Below, in pieces: positions 8,995-18,850 of a stretch of 64,000 bases of DNA (position 1 is its first letter; every line of letters begins with the position of its first letter). The position numbers and the translations under genes were made by a program. The DNA is from an uncultured Candidatus Saccharibacteria bacterium (GTDB taxonomy: Bacteria > Patescibacteriota > Saccharimonadia > Saccharimonadales > Saccharimonadaceae): positions 43,835-107,834 of the forward strand of contig CAMCBN010000004.1 of NCBI GenBank assembly GCA_945873065.1, written 5' to 3'. The notes below the pieces were generated by a model. The model had not been told where the DNA came from. It did not search any database and worked only from the letters and a program-made list of their open reading frames with translations.

Positions 8995-9022
8995 CCCCAC
9001 TCTTTTACTAGAAAGAGTGGGG
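8995..9022. repeat. Strong hairpin CCCCACTCTTT-TACTAG-AAAGAGTGGGG
   Basis: 11-bp perfect stem; could terminate the minus-strand lipoprotein gene. Confidence 0.6.
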
Positions 9023-9123
9023 TGAGGACGGCAAAGCGAGATTGCAAACGAGTCTCTAGCTGCCACATATTGAGGTTGTCCCAAGATTACTCTCTTTGGA
9101 TTTGTCAAATTGTATGACAAGCG

Positions 9124-9911
9124 TTAACGCGACTCTACTGTGTGACTCTCGTATTTTGTGATCATATCGTTAACTATCGCTTGTGTTCCTGTCGCGCTTT
9201 TTACTGCGCCGTTGGGATATTCTTCTTCCCCTGTCTGACTCGGTTTCTTGTATCCCTGTACGGTCACTTCGTCGGGTGCAAATGGCTTGTCTTGTTTCAT
9301 CTGGACTATCCCTTCAAGCGTAGTATGTTGCTTGCCCGATGAATCGTAAACCGTTGCCGAGATATAGCCTTCCTCTAACTTCGTATCAGGATCACCAAGA
9401 TAATCGCGCAGCTCCTTATCGGTTATGACACGGTCTTGGTTTGAATCAACCTCTTTCGAAGAGTTTGTGAACATATAATATCGCTCGTCAAATCGTGACC
9501 CATCCTCGGGGGTCTGCCCGTAAGTCACCCGGCGTGTCATGTCGAGGTACGGCTCTTTGCCATCTTCCGTGTGACTGTATTCAACTGACACATCCAAACT
9601 ATGACGGCGGTCATTAATCCTGTCCTCTACCACTGGGGTACTGCCATATTTATCACGCCAAATGTCATTCAGCTCGGTACCTGTCGCCTGAGCCTGATAC
9701 TCCATATCATCAAGCGCCTGCAGCGCAGAATCACGCGCTGCTGTATTGACACGATCGTAATCTCCCATGCTAATCTTGCGATCTTCCTGCACCTCTACAG
9801 GTCCATTTTCTCCCGCTCCGCAGCCTGCCAGTGCACTAACTGCCACTAGACCTGCTACAACAGCTGACGACCCCGCCCACGGCGACGCTCATTCGTACTT
9901 CGATTTTCCAT
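9124..9911 (-). CDS. Putative lipoprotein, apparently frameshifted in its signal peptide
   Basis: ORF 9124-9846 has lipobox LAGC; another frame starting at ATG 9911 supplies n-region MENRSTNERRRGRGR, the two joining at the GC-run 9871-9880. Confidence 0.55.
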
Positions 9912-9996
9912 GCTCATGGACCAACTATACCACATAATGCAAGAAATAGAAATAGCACTCACCCTCTGCGTATCGGCGATAGCCCTAAAACGGCTA

Positions 9997-12900
9997 TCAG
10001 TCTACACGTCGCGCGGCACCACTGAGGGTGTAGCCGTTGAAACTAGCCGTTAACTCACCATCGGCAATATCTACCAAGGGTAGTGCACTAAGTTGTCGCT
10101 GCATTTCATCGAACAGTGTCGGACGGTTGGTCGATGATTCACCTGCCTGGTCGAGAGCGATCGCTGGCACCGCACCGATAGTTGCAGCCATCTGCTTGCC
10201 ATAATCTATCACTGCCGACAAAAAGCTAGCAGGATCGAACTTGCGTATTTGATTTTCTGTCGGATTGATACCACGCAGTGCAAGCACCCGATTACCTGCC
10301 CGATCACACGTTTCTATCATGAGCGCCGAACCGACCAAACGTTGCCGACCATCTATCGATGTTCGCCGCATTATCACACCAGTGATATTCGGGAAGTTAT
10401 CTGCCAACGACTGAGTCTGCGTCGTCCAACACACATCACCTACATAGCCCGACAGCTCGAGGCCGAGTCCCCGTGTCGGGATAAGGTCAATAGTCACCAT
10501 ATTAGCAGTATCGTCATTGGATGTCTCATACTGCCGAAGGGCTTGGCGTAATGTCCCGGCACCAAAAAGCCCTTCGTAGGCCTTGACCACAGATGGATGG
10601 GCGAATTGGTGACTCGTCACCAACCGGTCGGCAAAGTCGCTCATCACGCGCACACCGGTAATTGTCACGTCGGTCGTATCGACCGCAGTCACTTCTTCGT
10701 ATGCTGCAGGCCCCATTCGCTTTAGCTCCTCTGCCATCGCCAAGCGTCGCAACGATGACTGACACGACCGCACTGTATACAAATGCGGAAATAAATCAGC
10801 AATATCTGGCCTATCATCACCCGCTAATTGGTCTAGAGCCTGCTTCAAACCATCTACTCGCCTCTGTTCGTTCAAGCGATAAAATCGCTGCTTGCCTGAC
10901 GCGAGCGCCATGTACGCTTCATCTACACCAGTATCGATATCGCGTAGCCGTCCTACTGCTCGCATATACTCGTGCTTTACTGTCTGGTGTAATGTATCAA
11001 AAATATCATCAACGCCACCAGGTACCTCGACAGCCGCAATATCAGCACCGATAAGCGCCATACGCTCCGTTAAGTCTGGCGTCATGGCAAACCCAGAGGT
11101 ATTGCGTCGATTTGTTTTAATATCATACCGAAGAGGCGAAAACGGTAGCAGCGAATACCGCTCGCCTGCTTCGCAACAATGGTGAATAGTCTGACCAAGG
11201 CGATCATTTGCTCGATATATACCACTGTCGGTTTCATATATCTGTCCTACTAACGACTGAACGAATGGCGACATATCTGTGAGATGTAGTATATCATTTG
11301 ACACCTCAACCTGTTGGAATATTTGTGCTAGCCTCTGCACTACCACACGAAATTGCTCAACCCCCTTAGTGCCCGATAAAGTCACTCCAATGAGCCGTGC
11401 TTCATCAGATACTACACCACGATGTAATTCATCGAGAATGCGATATCCTTCCTTGGTCGGACCGCAAGCTGCCATACAGCTGCTCGTTTCGCGTAATTTG
11501 GTGATCAACTCACGACTTTGCGAGCTAAGCGATGAGCGCTTCATTAGGTCTGGTCGATGCATCACTATATCGGCTAGGGAGGCAAACTCATGCGCGTGTA
11601 AGTCATCGGCGGTGAGTCGACCGATGAATCGATCCAACCCTCGCTGGTAGAACCAATCCGTCGCAAACTGGAAATCATCTATCGTATCGATAAATGCCAG
11701 CACTCCATCACATTGTCCACGATCAGCGACGCGATCAAGTAATTCACTCGGTGAAATCGAACCGAAAACGTCCTGCCGCTTCACCGTTGCAAAGCGCCGA
11801 TCTTCTTGCTGTGAATTTTCACGCTGCAAGAATGTGCTCATATTTCGCACCAGCCGCTGCACATATATCGGCGAGTAGTGTGATGCTTCTAGTGTCACAT
11901 CAATAAGTTCGCTGGCTACTTCATCTGCTGGCTGCCCCGAGGCTATCACCAGCTGTTCTAGCGTGTAGCCCGGAACCACCCCCTGTTTCATCACCGGATA
12001 AGCCCGACGACATAAGTCGGCGACCGAGATACCATCGCGCTGTAACAATTCATGAATCTGCTGTTTTACCTGAGCTTGGTTACGACAGAGCACGTCGAGG
12101 ATAAGCCCCTCAGCATTGCTATCAAGCGCTTGGTGATATAATGCATCAACTGCAGCAATCTGCGTTGGCGATCGTTCCAGAAAAGCGATATCCGTTAGCC
12201 GTTCGTCGCCACACGCTTCACGAATCTGTTGCTGATGAGCTCGTACGGCTTCAGCCACCCAGTCTCTGACATCATATTCTTCGGCGCCTTGTATTCCTAG
12301 ATTGATTGGTAGCTCGTATACATCGTACCGACGAGCGATCTTCCCCACTTCTTCGGGCGATATAGTCAATACATCTGGGCTAATATCATCATAGGTCAAG
12401 AGATGATGGTCTACATCCGACCTAGCACTATGACTCTGCAGGAATCGTCGTTGCTCTTCTGTGTTCATATAGCCCATAAGCGCGACAAAACCTCTCGCTC
12501 CTTGATCTATGCCAGCGCGCAACAAAACCTGCTGAGCATCGGGCGTCAACTCATCAAACCCTGTCCAAAACGGATCGACGACGTTGTCGATTAGATTCAC
12601 ATCGTCCATCAACAGCTCCTCGACCCTACTAAATGCTGCTCGGCCCGTCGCTTCATGTTGCAGCACCTCTCTGATAAGCATACTCTTTTGAGACTGCGAC
12701 CATATGTCATCGTTTGGACCTTGCCAATGTTCGACATATAGTTGCACTGCCTGTGGCTGAGTCAATGAGCTCTCGAATAGTCCCGACAAAACTTCGTGTT
12801 TCAGGCCAAGTAGATCACTCATAACACCGTGCGGTGTGGAATTTTCTTCCGCAGTGATAGCGCCAGTCAGTGTACAAAATAACTGTTGTCGTAGTACCAT

Positions 12901-13164
12901 GTCATCAATATCTGCCACGGCAGTGACTGTCTGGCGTATTTCTTCGTATAATTGGGTCCGCTCACGCTCGCGATCGTCTGTCTTTTTGCGTGAGTCACCG
13001 CCAAAGCTCCGACTGCCAAACCGTTCTACAAATACTCGCAGATGCTTTTCACACACAGCAACAGCGATATTTGGCTCGACCATCCGCTCTGGATCATCGC
13101 GCCCTTGCGCTACATCGCTATAATATCCGCGTAGCTGCTGCTCCATATCAAACAAATAGCCCAT
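9997..13164 (-). CDS. Giant hypothetical protein (1055 aa), possibly with a GNAT-like C-terminal region
   Basis: Single long ORF overlapping the M16 peptidase gene by 17 nt; no signal peptide; C-terminal ALRGINPTENQI..FDPASFLSAVIDYGKQMAATIGAVPAIALD is reminiscent of a GNAT fold. Confidence 0.85.
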   Translation of the reverse strand: MGYLFDMEQQLRGYYSDVAQGRDDPERMVEPNIAVAVCEKHLRVFVERFGSRSFGGDSRKKTDDRERERTQLYEEIRQTVTAVADIDDMVLRQQLFCTLTGAITAEENSTPHGVMSDLLGLKHEVLSGLFESSLTQPQAVQLYVEHWQGPNDDIWSQSQKSMLIREVLQHEATGRAAFSRVEELLMDDVNLIDNVVDPFWTGFDELTPDAQQVLLRAGIDQGARGFVALMGYMNTEEQRRFLQSHSARSDVDHHLLTYDDISPDVLTISPEEVGKIARRYDVYELPINLGIQGAEEYDVRDWVAEAVRAHQQQIREACGDERLTDIAFLERSPTQIAAVDALYHQALDSNAEGLILDVLCRNQAQVKQQIHELLQRDGISVADLCRRAYPVMKQGVVPGYTLEQLVIASGQPADEVASELIDVTLEASHYSPIYVQRLVRNMSTFLQRENSQQEDRRFATVKRQDVFGSISPSELLDRVADRGQCDGVLAFIDTIDDFQFATDWFYQRGLDRFIGRLTADDLHAHEFASLADIVMHRPDLMKRSSLSSQSRELITKLRETSSCMAACGPTKEGYRILDELHRGVVSDEARLIGVTLSGTKGVEQFRVVVQRLAQIFQQVEVSNDILHLTDMSPFVQSLVGQIYETDSGIYRANDRLGQTIHHCCEAGERYSLLPFSPLRYDIKTNRRNTSGFAMTPDLTERMALIGADIAAVEVPGGVDDIFDTLHQTVKHEYMRAVGRLRDIDTGVDEAYMALASGKQRFYRLNEQRRVDGLKQALDQLAGDDRPDIADLFPHLYTVRSCQSSLRRLAMAEELKRMGPAAYEEVTAVDTTDVTITGVRVMSDFADRLVTSHQFAHPSVVKAYEGLFGAGTLRQALRQYETSNDDTANMVTIDLIPTRGLGLELSGYVGDVCWTTQTQSLADNFPNITGVIMRRTSIDGRQRLVGSALMIETCDRAGNRVLALRGINPTENQIRKFDPASFLSAVIDYGKQMAATIGAVPAIALDQAGESSTNRPTLFDEMQRQLSALPLVDIADGELTASFNGYTLSGAARRVD

Positions 13165-14428
13165 TTAATTTTGCGTGAAGTTGCTCAATCAAAGCTTTTT
13201 CTCCGCTGCTCACTCCCGCCAGGGCCCAAGTATTCGCCGCAACAAAATCACGCGCTACATTATGCATTTGCGCCAGAGTGATCTGTTGAATGCGCTGCGG
13301 TGCGTTGTCATAATCCTTGACGTAATCATCCCAAAAATACCGGCCACTATAATAACCACTAATCTGTGCTACAGTCTGAGCCCCCATCTGATGACGACCA
13401 AGACCATACGACTTTGCAGCATCTAGCTCAGCTTGAGTGATCTCGCCGCGCAATACAGCTTGCAGCTCGTGTACAATGACCGCAAAGAGCTGTGGCGCTT
13501 TTTCTAGCTCGACCTCACCACCGAAGTCCCAGCTGCTTTCGTACTTACCGACCGACGCGTCACTAAACATACCATACGCCATGCCTTGTTTGCGTACTGC
13601 ACCAAGGATACGTGAATGCATAGTGCCAGTCAAAATATGGTTAAGGCAATCAATAGCGGAATCTTCTGCATCAGTCAACTCACGCGGAATTTCCATAGAC
13701 CAACCAAAAGTCAGATTGCTCGCTTCCTTGCGACGGATCAAAGTCGGCCCACCGCTATGCAGTTCGTCGCGTGGCACCACGAAACGCTCGCCACGTGGCA
13801 ACTGCCAACCCTCTAGCAAACGCTTGATTTTCGCTTTCCGTCCTTGTAGTTTACCTGCGATGACGAATCGTAAGTTGTCGCTAGTATGTGTCCGTCGATG
13901 ATGCTCACGAATATCATCAAGTGAAATCGCCGCTATTGTCCGGAGGCGTTGATTGTAATTATATACATCACACCCTAGTAATTGTTGCATCTTCGGCCAA
14001 AGTACGCGGTTATGATCGTTGAGATATCCGGTTAATTCACTGCGAACATTACCTTTTTCGGCCTCAAGCTCAGTTTGGTTAAACCTCGGCTGAGTGATCG
14101 CCACTTGCTGTAATCGCAAAATCCGCTCCCACTCGAAGTCAGCGCAATCCGCCACGTACACCATCGATAAATCGCTAGTCCAAGCGTTGTGATAAGCACC
14201 ATTCTTGGTGAATTCTGCCTCATACTCATGTTCACTAGCGAAATCCGCATTAGCACCAAATGCCATATGCTCCATCACATGGGCTGTCTCATAAATATCC
14301 TTACTAGTAACGTAGCGATTACCAGCCCGAAACTGAAATTGAAAGCTCATAACTGTCGCTCCTGGCACATCGATCAATAAACCACGAGCGCCATTCTTGA
14401 GACACACCTCCGTCACAGTATGTTGCAT
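13148..14428 (-). CDS. M16-family (insulinase-like) zinc peptidase
   Basis: HVMEHMAFG (HxxEH) and downstream TELEAEKGNVRSEL glutamate motif. Confidence 0.93.
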   Translation of the reverse strand: MQHTVTEVCLKNGARGLLIDVPGATVMSFQFQFRAGNRYVTSKDIYETAHVMEHMAFGANADFASEHEYEAEFTKNGAYHNAWTSDLSMVYVADCADFEWERILRLQQVAITQPRFNQTELEAEKGNVRSELTGYLNDHNRVLWPKMQQLLGCDVYNYNQRLRTIAAISLDDIREHHRRTHTSDNLRFVIAGKLQGRKAKIKRLLEGWQLPRGERFVVPRDELHSGGPTLIRRKEASNLTFGWSMEIPRELTDAEDSAIDCLNHILTGTMHSRILGAVRKQGMAYGMFSDASVGKYESSWDFGGEVELEKAPQLFAVIVHELQAVLRGEITQAELDAAKSYGLGRHQMGAQTVAQISGYYSGRYFWDDYVKDYDNAPQRIQQITLAQMHNVARDFVAANTWALAGVSSGEKALIEQLHAKLNGLFV

Positions 14429-17059
14429 TTAGCGGTTCTTCTTGCGATTCTGCCGCTGCGCTTTCTTCTTCTTGCGGGCGGCGTTACGTTTGCGATTAAC
14501 CTCAGCAACAGTACTGGCTTTAGTAGTTTTGCTAAAGTCGTGATCGTGATTCTCTTCCCCACCCGTGATCTCGTTCACTCCATGCTCTACCGACGATTCA
14601 GCCAAGCGTGTTAGCTCTGTCCCATATTCGTCATCACTCGCCTCGCGAATGATAGCATCTGTTTTGTGCACGCCATAAAGGAAGCGCAATACTTCGTGGC
14701 GCAAATTTGCCTGCAAACTCTCAAATAGCTTCTGAGACTCGACGCGATACTCGACCAGCGGATCACGCTGCCCAGCTGAACGCAAATTGATGCCTTCGCG
14801 CAAATGCTGCATATTTTCTAGATGCTGCATCCACAAAGTATCGAGCACTTGCATATATACTTCACGCTCGACACTACGCAGCAATTCACTACCGAGCTCA
14901 TCTTCTTTAGTAGCATAGAGTTTCTCGGCCTTTTCTAAGGCTAACTTGTGACGGACGGAGTCACGCTTTTCTTCACCAATCTTGGTGACATCCTTCTCAT
15001 CTAATGGGATGACTGCGGTAAATTCTTCGACGAATTTCGGATTTTGCTTGGCTGGTACTACTGTAAAATCCGCTACCGATAGGCGTATCAAGCGTCGTAT
15101 TTCCGACTTGATACTATCACCATCGAGAATTTTGCGTCGCACTGCATAAACAACTTTGCGGTGGCGATTTATGACGTTGTCAAATTGAACAACGTTCTTA
15201 CGCAGATCGAAGTTGTAGCCCTCGACACGTTTTTGCGCCGCCTCGAGTGTTTTATTGATGGCTTTGTTTTGGATGGCAACATCTTCGTCGACACCCAAAC
15301 GCCCCATCAACGACGCGATCCGTTCACCTTGGAAAATTCGCATCAAGTCATCTTCAGTACTGACGTAAAATTGCGTATCACCTGGATCGCCCTGACGGCC
15401 ACCACGCCCACGTAGCTGGTTGTCAATGCGACGTGATTCATGGCGCTCCGAACCTATCACTACCAAGCCACCGAGCTCTCTCACGCCTGGCCCAAGTTTG
15501 ATGTCTGTCCCCCGCCCAGCGATATTTGTCGCCAACGTAACGGCACCCTTCTCGCCAGCATGGGCGACGATATCTGCCTCGTGTTCGTTGTTTTTAGCAT
15601 TGAGTAAATCGTATTTTATGCCTTCTTTATCAAGATAGGCGGCGATCATCTCGTTTTTAGCAATTGATCCCGAACCGACCAACACCGGTCGCCCCTCTTC
15701 GTGATACGCCTTGATGGCTTCTGCCACCGCTTTGAGCTTGGCTTTCTCGGTTTTGTAAATGAGATCTTCGTGATCTTTACGAATAATCGGCTTATTCGGT
15801 GGCACCACCACTACGTCTAACGAATAAATCTGCTGAAATTCCTCTGCTTCTGTGAAAGCCGTACCGGTCATGCCGCTGAGTTTTTTGTACAAACGGAAGT
15901 AGTTTTGGAAGGAGATTGTCGCCAAAGTCATGCTTTCTTGCTGCACCGGGACACCTTCTTTTGCTTCTATCGCCTGATGCAAACCCTCGCTATAGCGATT
16001 GCCAATCTTGAGACGACCAGTGTGTTCATCGACGATAATTACCTCGCCATCGTTAGTCACGACATAGTCTTTATCGCGTTTAAATAATGTCTGAGCCCGC
16101 AAAGCTTGGGTCATATGATAAATATTCCGCACCTGATCTGATGTGTATAAATTTTTTACCCCAAGCATTTTTTGTACTTTAGTGATGCCCTGGTCAGTCA
16201 GCGCTACGCTACGGCGTTTTTCATCAAGGCGGTAATCGTCGGGTACCAACCTAGCAGCAATCTTCGCGAATTGATAATAACTATCTGGATTTTCAGCAGC
16301 TTGCGCGCTAATTATCAGTGGTGTACGCGCCTCGTCTATCAAAATCGAATCTACCTCGTCAACAATAGCAAAATTTAGCTCACGCTGACGGATCAACTTC
16401 GCCTCGTTGACCATGTTGTCGCGCAGATAGTCAAAACCCAATTCGTTATTAGTACCATAAGTGATATCAGCCTCATAGGCCTCGCGTCGCGTGCAAGGGC
16501 GGAGCTTACGCATACGTGGATCAGTATGATGCTCATTGTCGTAATCTGGATCGTATAAAAACGACGCTTCGCTAATGACTACGCCAGTGCTCACCCCCAG
16601 AGCGTGATAGACCTGTCCCATCCAGCCAGCATCACGCTGCGCTAGGTAATCGTTGACAGTGACGATATGTACACCCTTACCCTCTAATGAGTTAAGATAA
16701 GCTGCCAGTGTCGACATTAATGTCTTACCTTCACCAGTCTTTAGCTCAGCGACATTACCTTCGTGCAACACCATACTACCGATCAACTGCACATCATAAT
16801 GACGTTCACCGATGACCCGATCGGCCATCTCGCGCACTACCGCGAAAGCATCTGGCAAAATCGTATCTAGTGTAACATCCTTTTGGCCTAGGCGCTCCTT
16901 TAGAGCCGCTGTCTGAGCAGCCAACTCTTCATCCGACATCTTTTTATACTTCGGGCCAAGAGCGTTGATCTCGTTGACCTTTTTTTGTAAACGCTTAAGA
17001 ATCCGCTTCTGCGGATCACCAAAAATCTTCGTTAGTACTTTTTGTTGTGTCAATGCCAT
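14429..17059 (-). CDS. secA: Preprotein translocase ATPase SecA
   Basis: Canonical SecA motifs (GEGKTLMSTLAAYLN, VDEVDSILIDEARTPLIIS, GRGGRQGDPGDTQFYVS); start MALTQQK with SD GAGGGAG; basic C-tail without zinc motif. Confidence 0.98.
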   Translation of the reverse strand: MALTQQKVLTKIFGDPQKRILKRLQKKVNEINALGPKYKKMSDEELAAQTAALKERLGQKDVTLDTILPDAFAVVREMADRVIGERHYDVQLIGSMVLHEGNVAELKTGEGKTLMSTLAAYLNSLEGKGVHIVTVNDYLAQRDAGWMGQVYHALGVSTGVVISEASFLYDPDYDNEHHTDPRMRKLRPCTRREAYEADITYGTNNELGFDYLRDNMVNEAKLIRQRELNFAIVDEVDSILIDEARTPLIISAQAAENPDSYYQFAKIAARLVPDDYRLDEKRRSVALTDQGITKVQKMLGVKNLYTSDQVRNIYHMTQALRAQTLFKRDKDYVVTNDGEVIIVDEHTGRLKIGNRYSEGLHQAIEAKEGVPVQQESMTLATISFQNYFRLYKKLSGMTGTAFTEAEEFQQIYSLDVVVVPPNKPIIRKDHEDLIYKTEKAKLKAVAEAIKAYHEEGRPVLVGSGSIAKNEMIAAYLDKEGIKYDLLNAKNNEHEADIVAHAGEKGAVTLATNIAGRGTDIKLGPGVRELGGLVVIGSERHESRRIDNQLRGRGGRQGDPGDTQFYVSTEDDLMRIFQGERIASLMGRLGVDEDVAIQNKAINKTLEAAQKRVEGYNFDLRKNVVQFDNVINRHRKVVYAVRRKILDGDSIKSEIRRLIRLSVADFTVVPAKQNPKFVEEFTAVIPLDEKDVTKIGEEKRDSVRHKLALEKAEKLYATKEDELGSELLRSVEREVYMQVLDTLWMQHLENMQHLREGINLRSAGQRDPLVEYRVESQKLFESLQANLRHEVLRFLYGVHKTDAIIREASDDEYGTELTRLAESSVEHGVNEITGGEENHDHDFSKTTKASTVAEVNRKRNAARKKKKAQRQNRKKNR

Positions 17060-17265
17060 ATGTTCAAACTCCCTCGCTCTTCGCTGCGGCCATTTCAAAA
17101 AACTCCCTTTATTATACCGGGTATGTCTAGTTTTTGGAAGAGCCGACTACTGACTATCTCGAACACGAGCCTCTCAGAGCACGCTCCTTAGCGGGGTAGG
17201 GCCTAAACCCCACCCCGTCTCATATCCTCGAAGCTACACGACTACATGGACTAGTTCCAGAACTA

Positions 17266-17640
17266 TTATCGCTCACGGTCGAAACTACGCTTGAAACGCG
17301 CTAATAAACCGCGGCGACCAAGGTGTGCTAGATGATTTTGCTTATACTTGCGTAACTGGCCAGCTAGCTTACGCTCGACTATATCAGTAGCAGCCAGCAC
17401 GTTGACTGTTGACTCTTTGGCTTTGATGGTCTGGTCCGGCACAGCCAGTACTACTTCAACCTCGTACTTGTTGCCATGGTCGCCATTGACTTCATCGATA
17501 CGGACAGTAGCACTGATAGTTTTGCGAGCATGGCGCGTCACCATGCGATCTAACGCACCGATTTTTTTGCGAATATATTTCTTGGTCGAGTCGTCGGGTA
17601 TATACTTGCCTACCCCAGTAATGTCGATATTTGCTATCAT
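17266..17640 (-). CDS. hpf: Ribosome hibernation-promoting factor / RaiA family
   Basis: MIANIDITGVGKYIPDDSTKKYIRKKIGALDR...RVDEVNGDHGNKYEVEVVLAVPDQTIKAKEST; SD AAGGAG. Confidence 0.85.
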   Translation of the reverse strand: MIANIDITGVGKYIPDDSTKKYIRKKIGALDRMVTRHARKTISATVRIDEVNGDHGNKYEVEVVLAVPDQTIKAKESTVNVLAATDIVERKLAGQLRKYKQNHLAHLGRRGLLARFKRSFDRER

Positions 17641-17719
17641 GCTGACTCCTTTCAATTATCGGCTTTGTGTACTTACAGTATAACACGTCAGCGATTAATT
17701 AACGGAGGCTAAAAATCAC

Positions 17720-18850
17720 TCATCCAGCCTGATGATCAGCGCCAATCGCCTCGCTGATCGAAACGTAATCATCACGATCCAGCAAACGCACCAACCCTTC
17801 GTTGATCTCGCCTGGTAACTGTGGACCCTCAAACATCAACGCTGTCGTCAAAGCTACCAAACTGGCTCCAGCCCGAATCTTAGCATAAGCATCCTCGGCT
17901 GTAAAAATACCACCCACGCCAATGATGACGAAACGATCTCCGTATGCCGCGTAAGTTTTGTGGATTAGCTGAGTCGTGACAGCCTGTGTTGGCTTGCCAC
18001 TTAGGTTACCTTTCACTTCGTCGCTCAGTGCTGATGGCATTACTAATTGTTTGCGGTCTTTGACTAAATTGCCGATAGTCAAGCCAGCGACTTTGTGGGA
18101 GTCGGCGACTTCGAGCAACTTCGCGAACTGTGCCCAAGTTTTGTCGGTCGGCATTTTCAAGAAAACCGGCCGCGACAAATGTAGCTCGTCTACAGCTGTG
18201 AGTAGTTTCTTGAGCCGAGCAGGTGTCGTAAACGGCTCACCGCCGTAGGTGTTTGGGCAAGAAATGTTAATTTCGTACAACGGAACAATACCAGCCGCCT
18301 CGAGCTGGCGCAGACTATCACAATAATCAGCGATAGCATCCTTGGGCTTGACCTGCTGTGGGCTATTGGTCTTGGCGACCGAGATACTCAGTGGAAAATT
18401 CCGCCAAGTCCGGTGCGGATAACTCATAATGCGCTCGATAGCTGCTGCTACACCACGGTTAGCGAGGCCGACGTTGACCACGATCGATTGTTCGTCTGGC
18501 AAACGATGAAACCACGGCTTTGGATTACCTTCGCAAGGTTGCGCCGTGACCGAACCACCTATTTCGAAACCAAACCCAATCTTCTTAGCTACAACAGGCA
18601 AATCAATATTCTTATCAAGCCCTGCCGATAATCCAACTGGATTCAAAAAATCCAAGCCTAAAATCGTCTGTTCGAGCCGAGGGTTCTTATATCGCCATGT
18701 GCTCAAAATTTGCTCAGCGTGGATAGCGCGCAAAGCCCGGGCCGACCAAATCATCGTATCATGACTCGCATCTGGCGCTTGGCGAAACAATAGCGGCTTA
18801 GCGATCTTGGCGTAACCTTTACGGCCAACTGTGCGCATTGTTCGTCCCAT
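17720..18850 (-). CDS. pyrD: Dihydroorotate dehydrogenase, class-2-like
   Basis: TILGLDFLNPVGLSAGLDKN, EINISCPNTYGGEPF, VIIGVGGIFTAEDAYAKIRAGAS. Confidence 0.93.
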   Translation of the reverse strand: MGRTMRTVGRKGYAKIAKPLLFRQAPDASHDTMIWSARALRAIHAEQILSTWRYKNPRLEQTILGLDFLNPVGLSAGLDKNIDLPVVAKKIGFGFEIGGSVTAQPCEGNPKPWFHRLPDEQSIVVNVGLANRGVAAAIERIMSYPHRTWRNFPLSISVAKTNSPQQVKPKDAIADYCDSLRQLEAAGIVPLYEINISCPNTYGGEPFTTPARLKKLLTAVDELHLSRPVFLKMPTDKTWAQFAKLLEVADSHKVAGLTIGNLVKDRKQLVMPSALSDEVKGNLSGKPTQAVTTQLIHKTYAAYGDRFVIIGVGGIFTAEDAYAKIRAGASLVALTTALMFEGPQLPGEINEGLVRLLDRDDYVSISEAIGADHQAG

